DNA of 64,000 bases from Jejubacter sp036620675 (GCA_036620675.1 JAZHEE010000003.1); one strand, 5' to 3'. Positions 23,778 to 30,778 are shown, counted from the stretch's first letter. Numbers and translations are program-made. The notes: generated from the sequence alone by a model not told the origin.

Positions 23778-24419
23778 TTAGATAGCGACCGGGAAAAAGT
23801 AACCGAACACCATAGCGCCGAGGATGGCGCCGCCGGTAATGGGCTTCTGCCAGATATAGAATCCCAGCGCGCCAAGCAGCGAACCCACGCCGATCGGAAT
23901 GGAAGCGCCCATCGCGCTCAGGATGATAAGAGGCCCCAGAAAGCGGCCGGAGGCGTTACCGGCACCCATCATCACGTCGGCGCCGTAGGTGGTGTTGCCC
24001 TGATTTACGGTGAACTTACGCGCCAGGATAATCACGTAACCAACAGCCAGACCAAGCACCAGGCCGGTCGCCAGCGAGGCAGCGAAGTTCGCTACCGGGA
24101 AGACAAAGCCTGCGCCCAGCAGCAGCGCCGGTACGCCCAGCCCAATGCCGGTTTGAATCGCCCCGCCGATATCCAGAATCCCTACCAGCGAGCCTTCGAT
24201 AATACGGGCGAACAGGAAGCTGGCGCCAAAGGCCGCTACTGCGCCGTAGACGCCGGTATCCATCCCCGCTTTCAGCATGGCCACGAAGGCCACTTCGTTA
24301 AAGGCGCCAATACCGTGTATATAGTACATGTGGGTACCGGCGAAGACGCCAGCGGACAGCAGGCCAACAAAGATCGGGAACGACCAGTCGGCATACCAGA
24401 AACCTTTATTCTGTTCCAT
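23778..24419 (-). CDS. DUF4310-family integral membrane protein (EF_0833 type)
   Basis: A 213-residue polytopic protein with about six hydrophobic segments, several of them glycine- and alanine-rich (GAVAAFGASFLFA, GLGVPALLLGAGFVFPVANFAASLATGLVLGLAVGYVIIL, FLGPLIILSAMGASIPIGVGSLLGALGFYIW). The N-terminus, MEQNKGFWYADWSFPIFVGLLSAG, is cytoplasmic by charge. The family is known only from the EF_0829-EF_0839 type cluster and has no assigned function. With DUF4311 just upstream (11 bp) it probably forms the membrane part of a transporter. Pairing of two different Gly-rich membrane subunits recalls the IIC/IID pair of mannose-type PTS systems, but I see no sequence homology to those. Confidence 0.8.
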   Translation of the reverse strand: MEQNKGFWYADWSFPIFVGLLSAGVFAGTHMYYIHGIGAFNEVAFVAMLKAGMDTGVYGAVAAFGASFLFARIIEGSLVGILDIGGAIQTGIGLGVPALLLGAGFVFPVANFAASLATGLVLGLAVGYVIILARKFTVNQGNTTYGADVMMGAGNASGRFLGPLIILSAMGASIPIGVGSLLGALGFYIWQKPITGGAILGAMVFGYFFPVAI

Positions 24420-24430
24420 TTTCGCGCTCC

Positions 24431-25207
24431 TTATTTGCCGCTCATCGAGTTATGAATCAGTTCGAGCCAGTTCGGCACGCCCAGGTGGAAGGATTCCAGC
24501 AGTTTCATATCGAAGCCGCGGAAGAAGGCACTCATCACGAACAGAACGATAATGGCGCTCATCATCACTTTGGTGACGCGGTTCCAGCCGCTCTCTTCCA
24601 CGCCCTTGCCGATCAGGATGCCCAGTACCAGACCCGGTACGGCGTTGCCCATAATCAGCTGCGCCAGACCGCCAAAAATGGTGGCCCAGAAACCAGAGCG
24701 TTTACCGGCATCGATAGCCGCCAGCCAGAAGATAACCGGCATTACGATGTTGACCAGCAGATTAGCCGCCGGTACCAGTACCTTCACTGCCGTGACCTGG
24801 AGCGCTTCTGGCACTGACGATGCGGTCAGGTTCAGGAAGGCCACTACCACCATACCGATGATGCCGCCGGCAATAGCCATCTTCTTCGGATCGTGCAGCG
24901 TTTGCGCCACATCGCGGTTTTTAATCATCAGCACCGCCGCCGCCCAGTTAGGGATAATGCGGTGGTCTACGTCCTGGGTGAAAGCGCCTGCGGCCACTGA
25001 CGATGCCCAGGCGTTAAAGAAGAAGCCCAGACCAAATGAGAAGTGAGAGGCCGGGTCTCCCTCACAGGAGTTAAGTTCCCCCAGCGTACGAAACGCCCCC
25101 ATCCCCTGGGTGGTGGGCGCGTGAAACATTCGTGCCGCTCCGGCGCCCACACCCACGCCGACCAGCGCGCCGATGATGAGCGATTTTATTAATATAATTA
25201 AGAACAT
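24431..25207 (-). CDS. DUF4311-family integral membrane protein (EF_0832 type)
   Basis: A 258-residue polytopic membrane protein. Hydrophobic segments are at about 2-25 (LIILIKSLIIGALVGVGVGAGAA), 112-130, 145-165, 172-200 and 218-235. A conserved-looking soluble loop, FRTLGELNSCEGDPASHFSFGLGFFFNAW, carries Cys and His residues that could bind ligand. The start was placed at the ATG at 25207 after AAGGGCAGAGTG; a GTG directly before it is possible. It lies between DUF4312 and DUF4310 in the conserved order. Function is unknown; a transport role is inferred from context. Confidence 0.8.
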   Translation of the reverse strand: MFLIILIKSLIIGALVGVGVGAGAARMFHAPTTQGMGAFRTLGELNSCEGDPASHFSFGLGFFFNAWASSVAAGAFTQDVDHRIIPNWAAAVLMIKNRDVAQTLHDPKKMAIAGGIIGMVVVAFLNLTASSVPEALQVTAVKVLVPAANLLVNIVMPVIFWLAAIDAGKRSGFWATIFGGLAQLIMGNAVPGLVLGILIGKGVEESGWNRVTKVMMSAIIVLFVMSAFFRGFDMKLLESFHLGVPNWLELIHNSMSGK

Positions 25208-25232
25208 CACTCTGCCCTTTTATTAAGATTAC

Positions 25233-25532
25233 TTAGGTTTTCTCGACAAAATCCACTTTGTCGAGATTGATTGCCGTCACCTTCACTGTGACATCCAGCT
25301 CAATGCTGAAATCCCGCCTCTCCCGGCGCAGAAAGAAAAACAGAAACGCTTCTGTGCGTACCGCGACCTGCGCCTGAATCACCTCGACATCCTGGGGTTC
25401 AATGCGCAGCAAAATCTGGGGAGTCGATTTCATCACTGCGCCCTGAACTTTGCTCAGGGCGTCGGCAAAGGCCTTCGCTTTCGCGTCGCCTTTGCCGGTG
25501 ACTCTCACCGTGGTGGTGAAGTGCTCTTTCAT
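25233..25532 (-). CDS. DUF4312-family small cytoplasmic protein (EF_0831 type)
   Basis: A 99-residue soluble protein without signal or membrane segments. Its sequence alternates short strands and one helix (TTTVRVTGKGDAKAKAFADALSKVQGAV near the N-terminus, then IELDVTVKVTAI near the C-terminus), a ferredoxin-like pattern. It follows the SFCGS gene by 2 bp and precedes DUF4311 by about 25 bp, so stoichiometric expression is likely. The family has no known function and occurs with SFCGS and the two membrane proteins, suggesting a complex with them. Confidence 0.8.
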   Translation of the reverse strand: MKEHFTTTVRVTGKGDAKAKAFADALSKVQGAVMKSTPQILLRIEPQDVEVIQAQVAVRTEAFLFFFLRRERRDFSIELDVTVKVTAINLDKVDFVEKT

Positions 25533-25534
25533 AA

Positions 25535-25897
25535 TCAGGCGCCGTATTTCTTCTGCCAGGCCTGCACCAGACGTTCGCCTAACTCTTCTTTATCCATAAA
25601 ACCGAAGCCCAGCACGTTGCAGCCTTCGTTAATGGCGGTCACGCCTTCATCTACTGAACGCATGCCGTATTTCGCTTTATAGCCGTACTTGTTCTGGGCG
25701 GTAATCGCGCCCGCGCCGCCGCTACCGCAAAAAGAGATGCCGAAGGTGGCCTCTTCCGCTTTCATCACGTCGCCCAGCTTCATATCCGCCGCCACGCCCG
25801 GGATAACCACCGCGCGACCGCCCGCCTTTTCCACGCCTTCTGCCACTTTCTGGCCTTTACCCAGACGATCGCCAATCACTACCGTAATCTGTGCCAT
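25535..25897 (-). CDS. SFCGS-family glycine-rich protein (EF_0830 type)
   Basis: A 120-residue cytoplasmic protein named for its invariant motif ISFCGSGGAGAITAQNKYG, with Cys57 set between a strand and a glycine-rich turn. The N-terminus ITVVIGDRLGKGQKVAEGVEKAGGRAVVIPG looks like a Rossmann-type alpha/beta domain. The layout, a strand, a cysteine and a Gly-rich loop, resembles small PTS EIIB domains and the YhfU-type (DUF2620) proteins that accompany a membrane protein in the E. coli yhf operon. It could therefore carry a phosphate or bind ligand for the DUF4311/DUF4310 membrane pair. That is inference; no activity is known. Confidence 0.82.
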   Translation of the reverse strand: MAQITVVIGDRLGKGQKVAEGVEKAGGRAVVIPGVAADMKLGDVMKAEEATFGISFCGSGGAGAITAQNKYGYKAKYGMRSVDEGVTAINEGCNVLGFGFMDKEELGERLVQAWQKKYGA

Positions 25898-25915
25898 GTT
25901 GTTACTCCTGATCCG

Positions 25916-26239
25916 TTAATCGTTATCTCTTGCCACTTCGAAATGCACCGACAGCAGCCAGGCCTCTTCGATCGGCAGGTTGCCGAACTTCGCTACCACT
26001 TGTTCCGCAAGCTGCATAGAGTCCTGCGAAATCTCGTCAAACAGGCTGGCGTCCACTTCCGGCAACGGTTCGCCGGTCACCGACCGGAACGCCATCGCCC
26101 TGACGTGCGAATCGAGCATCTGCTCCTGCACAGCGTTCGGGACTATCCCATGCTCTTTCAGCAGCGCCTTAATCCAGGCCAGCATCTCTTCCCCAAGGCG
26201 GGCTACCTGCTCATTCTGGCTGCTGGTCTCATTAACCAT
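25916..26239 (-). CDS. Stand-alone PRD domain protein (EF_0829 type)
   Basis: A 107-residue protein that is essentially one PTS-regulation domain (PRD) without a DNA-binding part. The PRD helices end in IEEAWLLSVHFEVAR, and a second conserved histidine lies earlier in QMLDSHVRAMAFRSV. The start at 26239 (MVNETSS) follows ACGGAGCGGTA; an ATG at 26257 is less well placed. It is the first gene of the cluster, downstream of a CRP site and a 20-bp palindrome. It may modulate the large PRD/EIIB/EIIA regulator encoded at the other end, for example by competing for phosphorylation or by binding it; this is inference. Confidence 0.8.
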   Translation of the reverse strand: MVNETSSQNEQVARLGEEMLAWIKALLKEHGIVPNAVQEQMLDSHVRAMAFRSVTGEPLPEVDASLFDEISQDSMQLAEQVVAKFGNLPIEEAWLLSVHFEVARDND

Positions 26240-26326
26240 TACCGCTCCGTTTTCCACGCTAGATACCTTATTAATTGGGATGCCTTTTAACCTATAGGTA
26301 GAAGCGCAAGGTTTGTAGCGAGTTGT

Positions 26327-26346
26327 TTTCCACTTCGAAGTGGAAA
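26327..26346. promoter_or_regulatory. 20-bp perfect palindrome, candidate operator
   Basis: TTTCCACTTCGAAGTGGAAA is perfectly self-complementary. It lies 88 bp upstream of the PRD gene start and about 65 bp from the CRP site, within the divergent region between the catabolic cluster and the decayed LysR gene. It may be the operator of the cluster regulator or of the lost LysR protein. Confidence 0.55.
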
Positions 26347-26408
26347 TGGCACTGCCCTAAGTGATCGGTTCCACATATTTCCCCGACATTAAGATTTATC
26401 CGCCCATT

Positions 26409-26428
26409 TATGTGATATTAATCACATA
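26409..26428. promoter_or_regulatory. CRP-cAMP binding site upstream of the SFCGS/DUF4310-4312 cluster
   Basis: TGTGA-TATTAA-TCACA is a full match to the CRP core consensus with A/T flanks. Its centre lies about 180 bp before the first gene, consistent with carbon catabolite control of the cluster. The core promoter is not certain; a weak minus-strand -10 (TATAGG) lies near 26291-26296. Confidence 0.8.
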
Positions 26429-26540
26429 AATCCCCCTCATTTCGCCCAAAGCAGCATGCAAACCTGATGATCTGTTTTGAGATGTGGCGCACTATTTTCC
26501 TTCTGATATTTAAAAAACTTATCGCGATGCGAATTGACAC

Positions 26541-26958
26541 GAAATCACTTTCCGCCAACTGCTGGTCTTTCTGACCTTTATGGAAAAAGGCAACATCGCC
26601 CGCACCGCAGAAGCGCAGGGATTAATCAGCGTCAGCATGCACCGGGCGCTGCATTCGCTGGAAGAGGAGGTACGCTACCCGCTGTTCGCCCACCGGGGAT
26701 GCAACCAGGTGTCTCAGCCAGCGGCGCTGGTGCTCCAGCAGTATTGTCAACAGGCGGTAACGGCGGTGGATCGCGGTCTGGAAGAGGCCCGGCATGCTGA
26801 ACGACGGCGCGCTGGACGCCATCCTGATTTCGATTTCCGAAAGTGAAACAGACCGCACAGTAATAATGGATATTAAGTTTTGCGATCCCTATCTCGGGAA
26901 GGGAGTTGCGGCATCGGTGAGCGGTACGCTGAAAGTCAATAGACACTGTCGTCAATAG
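26541..26958 (+). pseudogene. Decayed LysR-family regulator gene
   Basis: The frame ITFRQLLVFLTFMEKGNIARTAEAQGL...HRALHSLEEEVRYPLFAHRG is a LysR N-terminal winged helix, starting near 26544 after an in-frame stop and without a proper start codon. The linker helix continues to about 26795. A frameshift then leads to LNDGALDAILISISESE and a short tail ending at a TAG at 26956. That piece belongs to the effector-binding domain but lacks its first 60 or so residues and most of the rest. The gene has thus lost its start, suffered a frameshift and an internal deletion, and is truncated. It may once have controlled the adjacent cluster or the kinase genes. Confidence 0.75.
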
Positions 26959-27016
26959 CCGCTTTAATAAACCTCTTTCCACACTGCAAAGGCGCACCAT
27001 GTTTAAAGGAAAAGTG

Positions 27017-28336
27017 ATGGTCAGAACGCTTATCTGGCTGCTGCTGTCGCTATTTTCCTGCCTTGGTCTGGCTAATTACGCGTTGCAGCAACAGTATGAA
27101 AAGCAGAGTGAGCAGTTTCGCATTCTGTATCGCGATATTTCGGTCAAGCTGGTTCAGAACGATGTGATCCTGTCGCTGCTTTCCGCCCATGGCGCCTTTG
27201 AGCTGGTTCAGCAGCGATTTCCCCAGGTGATACGCTGGGAGTCGCGCCCGGCGCAGCGCCCCGCCGGTTCGCTGGTCAGCGCGGGCAACGGCCAGTACTG
27301 GCTCAGCGGTCAGCACTATTCCCTGCTTATCGACCTCAACCCGCTGCTGGATACCCTGCTCCATCGCCACCGCTTTCAGACCTTCAGCATTCACTGGCAA
27401 CAGCAGACGCTGATAAGCCGTGGCGATGCCAGGGCACCGTTCCACTGGCGCTGGGACAAGAAGCTGGCCAGCCCTTCGCAGCCTTTTGTACTGTCTGCCG
27501 GTAACAATCCGAACTGGCGCGATATGCCGTGGCTGGTGATGCTGGCGACGCTGCTGTTCTGGGCGGCGGCGATTTACTTTATCAGTCAGTACCAGCGCCA
27601 GAAGCGACAGCGCGAACTGGCGGATCTGCGCGCCCGTTTTTCAGAGCTGACGCGCCTGAACGCGTTAGGCGAAATCGCCGCCGGACTGGCTCACGAGCTA
27701 AATCAGCCACTGACCGCTACCCTGAGCTATAACCAGGCGGCGCTGCGCCTGATTAATCAACGGCAGCCGCAAAACGCCGCACCGCTGCTGGATGCGGCGG
27801 TAGTGCAGATCAAGCGCATCGGTGAACTGATCCAGGCTTTCCGCCAGCGTCTGGGCAGCGAGCAGGTAGCGCCGCAGCCGGTCAGTCTGGGGAACATCTG
27901 GCGCCATACCGCTCAACTGCTGGAAACCGAACGACGTCAGGGCAAGGTGAAGCTGATCGCCCGGCTCCCCGACGATTTACCGGAGATCGTCGCCATACCG
28001 CTGTATATCGAGCAGATCCTGCATAATCTGCTCAGTAATGCCATTCAGGCTCAGCAGGGAATGAACGCGGGCGAAGCCTGGGTGGCCATCGCCGCCCGGC
28101 AGGAGCGCGAAGGCGTGACCATTGAAGTCAGCGACGGCGGCCCGGGGCTGTCGCAGCAGGCGCTGGAGCAGGTGTTTATGCCTTTTTTCACCACCCGCGA
28201 ACAGGGTCTGGGCCTGGGCATGGCGCTGACCGAAACCCTGGTACAAAGGCTGAACGGCACCATTAGCGTGCGCAATCTCGCCGGCCAGGGCGCCTGCTTT
28301 ACGGTATGGCTGCCCTTAAGAACCACGGAGGCATGA
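27017..28336 (+). CDS. Membrane sensor histidine kinase (DctB/DctS-like catalytic region)
   Basis: A 439-residue sensor. TM1 is at about residues 4-22 and TM2 at about 172-190, enclosing a periplasmic domain of about 150 residues with no family that I recognise. Then come the HisKA helix with the phospho-accepting His226 (LGEIAAGLAHELNQPLTATLSYNQ), the N box LHNLLSNAIQAQQ, the G1 box VSDGGPGL, the F box FMPFFTT and the G2 box GLGLGMAL. The start at 27017 follows AAAGGAAAAGTG; an ATG at 26999 is possible. Its stop overlaps the response-regulator start. A periplasmic HbpS-like protein is encoded just downstream and may be an accessory sensor. Confidence 0.88.
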   Translation: MVRTLIWLLLSLFSCLGLANYALQQQYEKQSEQFRILYRDISVKLVQNDVILSLLSAHGAFELVQQRFPQVIRWESRPAQRPAGSLVSAGNGQYWLSGQHYSLLIDLNPLLDTLLHRHRFQTFSIHWQQQTLISRGDARAPFHWRWDKKLASPSQPFVLSAGNNPNWRDMPWLVMLATLLFWAAAIYFISQYQRQKRQRELADLRARFSELTRLNALGEIAAGLAHELNQPLTATLSYNQAALRLINQRQPQNAAPLLDAAVVQIKRIGELIQAFRQRLGSEQVAPQPVSLGNIWRHTAQLLETERRQGKVKLIARLPDDLPEIVAIPLYIEQILHNLLSNAIQAQQGMNAGEAWVAIAARQEREGVTIEVSDGGPGLSQQALEQVFMPFFTTREQGLGLGMALTETLVQRLNGTISVRNLAGQGACFTVWLPLRTTEA

Positions 28337-28965
28337 TGCAGCAGCGTATTTATCTGATTGACGACGACGAGGCGATTCGCTGCTCCCTGAGCGCGCTGCT
28401 GGCGACGGTAGGCTGGCAAACCGAAACCTTCGCCAGCGTGCAGCAGTTTCAGGAAACGATAGTCGACCTGACCGCGCTGTCCGGCTGTCTGCTGCTGGAT
28501 ATCCGTATGCCGGGCAAAACCGGCATGACGCTACTGGAGGAGTTTCGCCACCAGGGACTGACGATTCCGGTGATCGTTATGACCGGCCACGGCAATATCG
28601 ATCTGTGTCGCAGGGCGTTTAAGAACGGCGCCTTCGAATTTCTGACCAAGCCCATCGATGCCGATACGCTGTTCGATACCGTGGGCGCGGCCATGGAGCA
28701 GCGGCGATACGCTCTGCAACAGCAGCAAAAAACCGCCGAACTGCAAACCCGGCTCGCCACGCTATCGGCACGGGAACAGCAGGTTATCGCTCTGATTGTG
28801 GAAGGCAAAACCAATAAGGAGATAGCCCGGGAGCTGGCGCTTTCCCCGCGCACCGTGGAGGCTCACCGGGCCAACGCCTTCGCCCGACTGGGGGTTAATT
28901 CGCTGGCGAAGCTGATTCGCCTGTACGGCGGGCTGACGCCGCCCAACGAGAGCAGCACCAGGTAA
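28333..28965 (+). CDS. FixJ/NarL-type response regulator
   Basis: A 210-residue regulator. The receiver domain (1-120) has the acidic pocket IDDDE (Asp10-Asp12), the phospho-acceptor Asp56 in LLLDIRMPGKTG, Thr84 in VMTGHG and Lys106 in FLTKP. A LuxR-type HTH covers about 142-205 (LSAREQQVIALIVEGKTNKEIARELALSPRTVEAHRANAF). The start ATGATG overlaps the kinase stop, with ACGGAGGC as ribosome binding site, so the pair is translationally coupled. The domain pair resembles FixJ, TtrR and DctR of Rhodobacter. Target genes are unknown; a perfect inverted repeat lies directly downstream. Confidence 0.9.
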   Translation: MMQQRIYLIDDDEAIRCSLSALLATVGWQTETFASVQQFQETIVDLTALSGCLLLDIRMPGKTGMTLLEEFRHQGLTIPVIVMTGHGNIDLCRRAFKNGAFEFLTKPIDADTLFDTVGAAMEQRRYALQQQQKTAELQTRLATLSAREQQVIALIVEGKTNKEIARELALSPRTVEAHRANAFARLGVNSLAKLIRLYGGLTPPNESSTR

Positions 28966-28966
28966 A

Positions 28967-28988
28967 ATTACCAGGAGCCCCTGGTAAT
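28967..28988. promoter_or_regulatory. Inverted repeat between response regulator and HbpS-like gene
   Basis: ATTACCAGG-AGCC-CCTGGTAAT begins 1 bp after the regulator stop codon and lies 75 bp upstream of the HbpS-like start. No U-run follows, so an operator for the adjacent LuxR-type regulator is more likely than a terminator. Unproven. Confidence 0.45.
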
Positions 28989-29062
28989 CGCCCGAATAGC
29001 ACTGATTCCCGCCCTCATTTAGGCTGTTCCTGACGACAACAGATCAACAAGGAATCAGGCTC

Positions 29063-29563
29063 ATGATGAAATCCCTGCTGTTTACCGGCGTGCTGCTCGG
29101 CAGCCTTGCCGCCTCTCCCGCTTTCGCCGCCGACGTACTGAATCAAAAAAGTCTCTCGCTGGAACTGGCCGATCGGTTGGCCGCTGCGGCCATTCAGTCC
29201 TGCAGCGCGCAGAGCTATAACGTGGCGGTCACGGTCGTGGATAACGCGGGCGTTATCAGAACAGTTAAACGGATGGATAACGCCGGTCCCCATACCATCG
29301 ACGGCAGCAGAATGAAGGCCTTCACCGCCCTGACCACCCGCAACGCTACCAGCGCGGTGATGAAAAACGCTCAGCAGAACGCAGGCGCAGCCAACCTGAA
29401 AGAGATTCCCGGATTCCTGCTGCTGGGCGGCGGTCTGCCGGTGAAAGTGGGCCAGCAGACCATTGGCGCCATCGGCGTTGCCGGCGCGCCCGGCGGCCAC
29501 CTGGACGAACAGTGCGCGCAGCAGGCGCTGGACGCGGTTCAGAAACGACTAAACGCTGGCTGA
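29063..29563 (+). CDS. Secreted HbpS/GlcG-like (DUF336) heme-binding-family protein
   Basis: A 166-residue exported protein with signal peptide MMKSLLFTGVLLGSLAASPAFAA, cleaved after about residue 22-23. The mature part is a single HbpS/GlcG domain: LELADRLAAAAIQSC, NVAVTVVDNAGVIRTVKRMDNA, KAFTALTTRNATSAV and the Gly-rich FLLLGGGLPVKVGQQTIGAIGVAGAPGG. Relatives bind heme or small ligands and form octamers. AAGGAATCAGGCTC precedes the ATG. In Streptomyces HbpS is an extracytoplasmic partner of the SenS/SenR two-component system. Here the gene directly follows a kinase/NarL-type regulator pair, which suggests a similar role. Confidence 0.85.
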   Translation: MMKSLLFTGVLLGSLAASPAFAADVLNQKSLSLELADRLAAAAIQSCSAQSYNVAVTVVDNAGVIRTVKRMDNAGPHTIDGSRMKAFTALTTRNATSAVMKNAQQNAGAANLKEIPGFLLLGGGLPVKVGQQTIGAIGVAGAPGGHLDEQCAQQALDAVQKRLNAG

Positions 29564-29572
29564 ACACCCTGA

Positions 29573-29635
29573 GGGATACCCGCCGCCGCCCCCGCGCAGG
29601 TCAGTTCGTTAGCGGCCACCTATGCCGGGTATCCC
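29573..29635. terminator. Long inverted repeat between HbpS-like gene and roxA
   Basis: GGGATACCCG at 29573-29582 and CGGGTATCCC at 29626-29635 form a 10-bp stem around a 43-nt GC-rich loop, between two convergent genes. There is no U-run. It marks the right edge of the accessory segment. Confidence 0.4.
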
Positions 29636-29653
29636 ATAAGCGCGGAGCGGCAA

Positions 29654-30778
29654 TCACGCCCCTTCGAAGTACCAGTATCCCTGGTTGATCAGCGCCGTCA
29701 GCTCAGCCACAAACGCCGGGTTTTTCAGCGCATCGCCCAGCTCCTGGCTGCCTAATTCGCTAAAGCGGCACAGCGCATCCGCCGCACGAACATCTGCGGT
29801 ATCCCAGCATTCGCTGTTAATAAAGAAGTGGTCACCAATATGCAGCACACGCAAGCCGCTCAGACGCGTCAGCGTTTCCCCCGCCATTAGTGCGTCAAGT
29901 ACCTCCTCTTTCTCGTACTGGGGCTCTGCTGGCGCAATATCCAGTTCGTGGCGGGGCGTGGTGGCAAAGCATCCAAACCAGTTTTTAAAGTCTTCCGGCT
30001 GATTGATCATGTCGATCATCATGGCGCGCAGACGCTCAAGCTCATACTCTTCCACCCGTCCTGGATGATCGCGTACCGTCAGATCCGGATCGCTATAGTG
30101 CGTACCACCAAGATCGTGCTCCAGCGCATAGTCCGCAAAACTGCTGATCAGATCGCGACCGTTCGGCCCCCGGAAGCCCACAGAATAGTTAAGCGCGGTT
30201 TGGTGAGTAAAGCCGTCGTGAGGGAAACCAGGCGGAATATACAGAATGTCACCCGGCTCCAGATCTTCATCGATAATCGGTTCGAACGGATCGACATGCA
30301 GCAGCGCGGGATGAGGGCAAAACTGCCGCATTGGCAATGCATCGCCGACGCGCCAGCGGCGGCTCCCCATACCCTGAATGATAAAGACATCGTAATTGTC
30401 GATATGAGGCCCGACGCCGCCGCCCGGAACGGAAAAGGAGATCATCAAGTCGTCAAGACGCCAGTCAGGCAGGACGCGGAAGGGGCGTACCAGCTCTGCT
30501 GAAGGCGCGTGCCAGTGGTTTACCGCCTGCACCAGTAGCGACCAGCCCGTTTCCCCCAGCCCGTCAAAGTGCTCAAATGGCCCATTACTGGCGTACCATT
30601 TATCCTCTTTCTGGCTCACCAGACGACTGTCGACTTCGACTTCCATCGCCAGCCCGGCGAGTTCATCTGGCGTGATCGGGTCGACAAAGTTCGAAAAGGC
30701 TTGTTTCAGCACCACCGGCTGTTTCTGCCAGTATTTCTCTAAAAACTCAGGCCAGTTAAGGTTGAGTTGATTAACCAT
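29654..30778 (-). CDS. roxA: 50S ribosomal protein L16 arginine 3-hydroxylase RoxA (YcfD)
   Basis: A JmjC-type 2-oxoglutarate/Fe(II)-dependent oxygenase that hydroxylates an arginine of ribosomal protein L16. It has 374 residues (E. coli 373). The iron-binding triad is intact: His125 and Asp127 in GVGPHIDNYD, and His187 in IPPGFPHDGF. The C-terminal winged-helix-like dimer domain follows from about 210. In E. coli the gene (ycfD) lies near phoPQ, so its position next to a DUF2461 gene and cybC-pmbA indicates rearrangement. Confidence 0.95.
   Translation of the reverse strand: MVNQLNLNWPEFLEKYWQKQPVVLKQAFSNFVDPITPDELAGLAMEVEVDSRLVSQKEDKWYASNGPFEHFDGLGETGWSLLVQAVNHWHAPSAELVRPFRVLPDWRLDDLMISFSVPGGGVGPHIDNYDVFIIQGMGSRRWRVGDALPMRQFCPHPALLHVDPFEPIIDEDLEPGDILYIPPGFPHDGFTHQTALNYSVGFRGPNGRDLISSFADYALEHDLGGTHYSDPDLTVRDHPGRVEEYELERLRAMMIDMINQPEDFKNWFGCFATTPRHELDIAPAEPQYEKEEVLDALMAGETLTRLSGLRVLHIGDHFFINSECWDTADVRAADALCRFSELGSQELGDALKNPAFVAELTALINQGYWYFEGA

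Noticed and set aside
22614..24455. 613-codon plus-strand ORF
   Set aside because: It is antisense to the amidohydrolase and DUF4310 genes, which have clear family motifs. Its composition (His/Arg/Gln-rich) is that of a shadow frame in GC-rich DNA.
20763..25897. Salmonella-type dga operon (mannose-family PTS for D-glucosaminate)
   Set aside because: The ammonia-lyase and aldolase are shared, but the transport genes are SFCGS/DUF4312/DUF4311/DUF4310, not EIIA/B/C/D of the mannose family, and the regulator is BglG/MtlR-type rather than a LevR-type sigma-54 activator.
26240..26540. Sigma-54 promoter for the catabolic cluster
   Set aside because: A TGGCAC occurs near 26346 but no GC element follows at the required spacing, and no sigma-54 activator is encoded here.
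27017..28965. Tetrathionate or C4-dicarboxylate two-component system identity (TtrSR, DctSR)
   Set aside because: The catalytic and output domains are of the same type, but the sensor domain is unlike either and no ttr reductase or dct transporter genes are adjacent, so no symbol was assigned.
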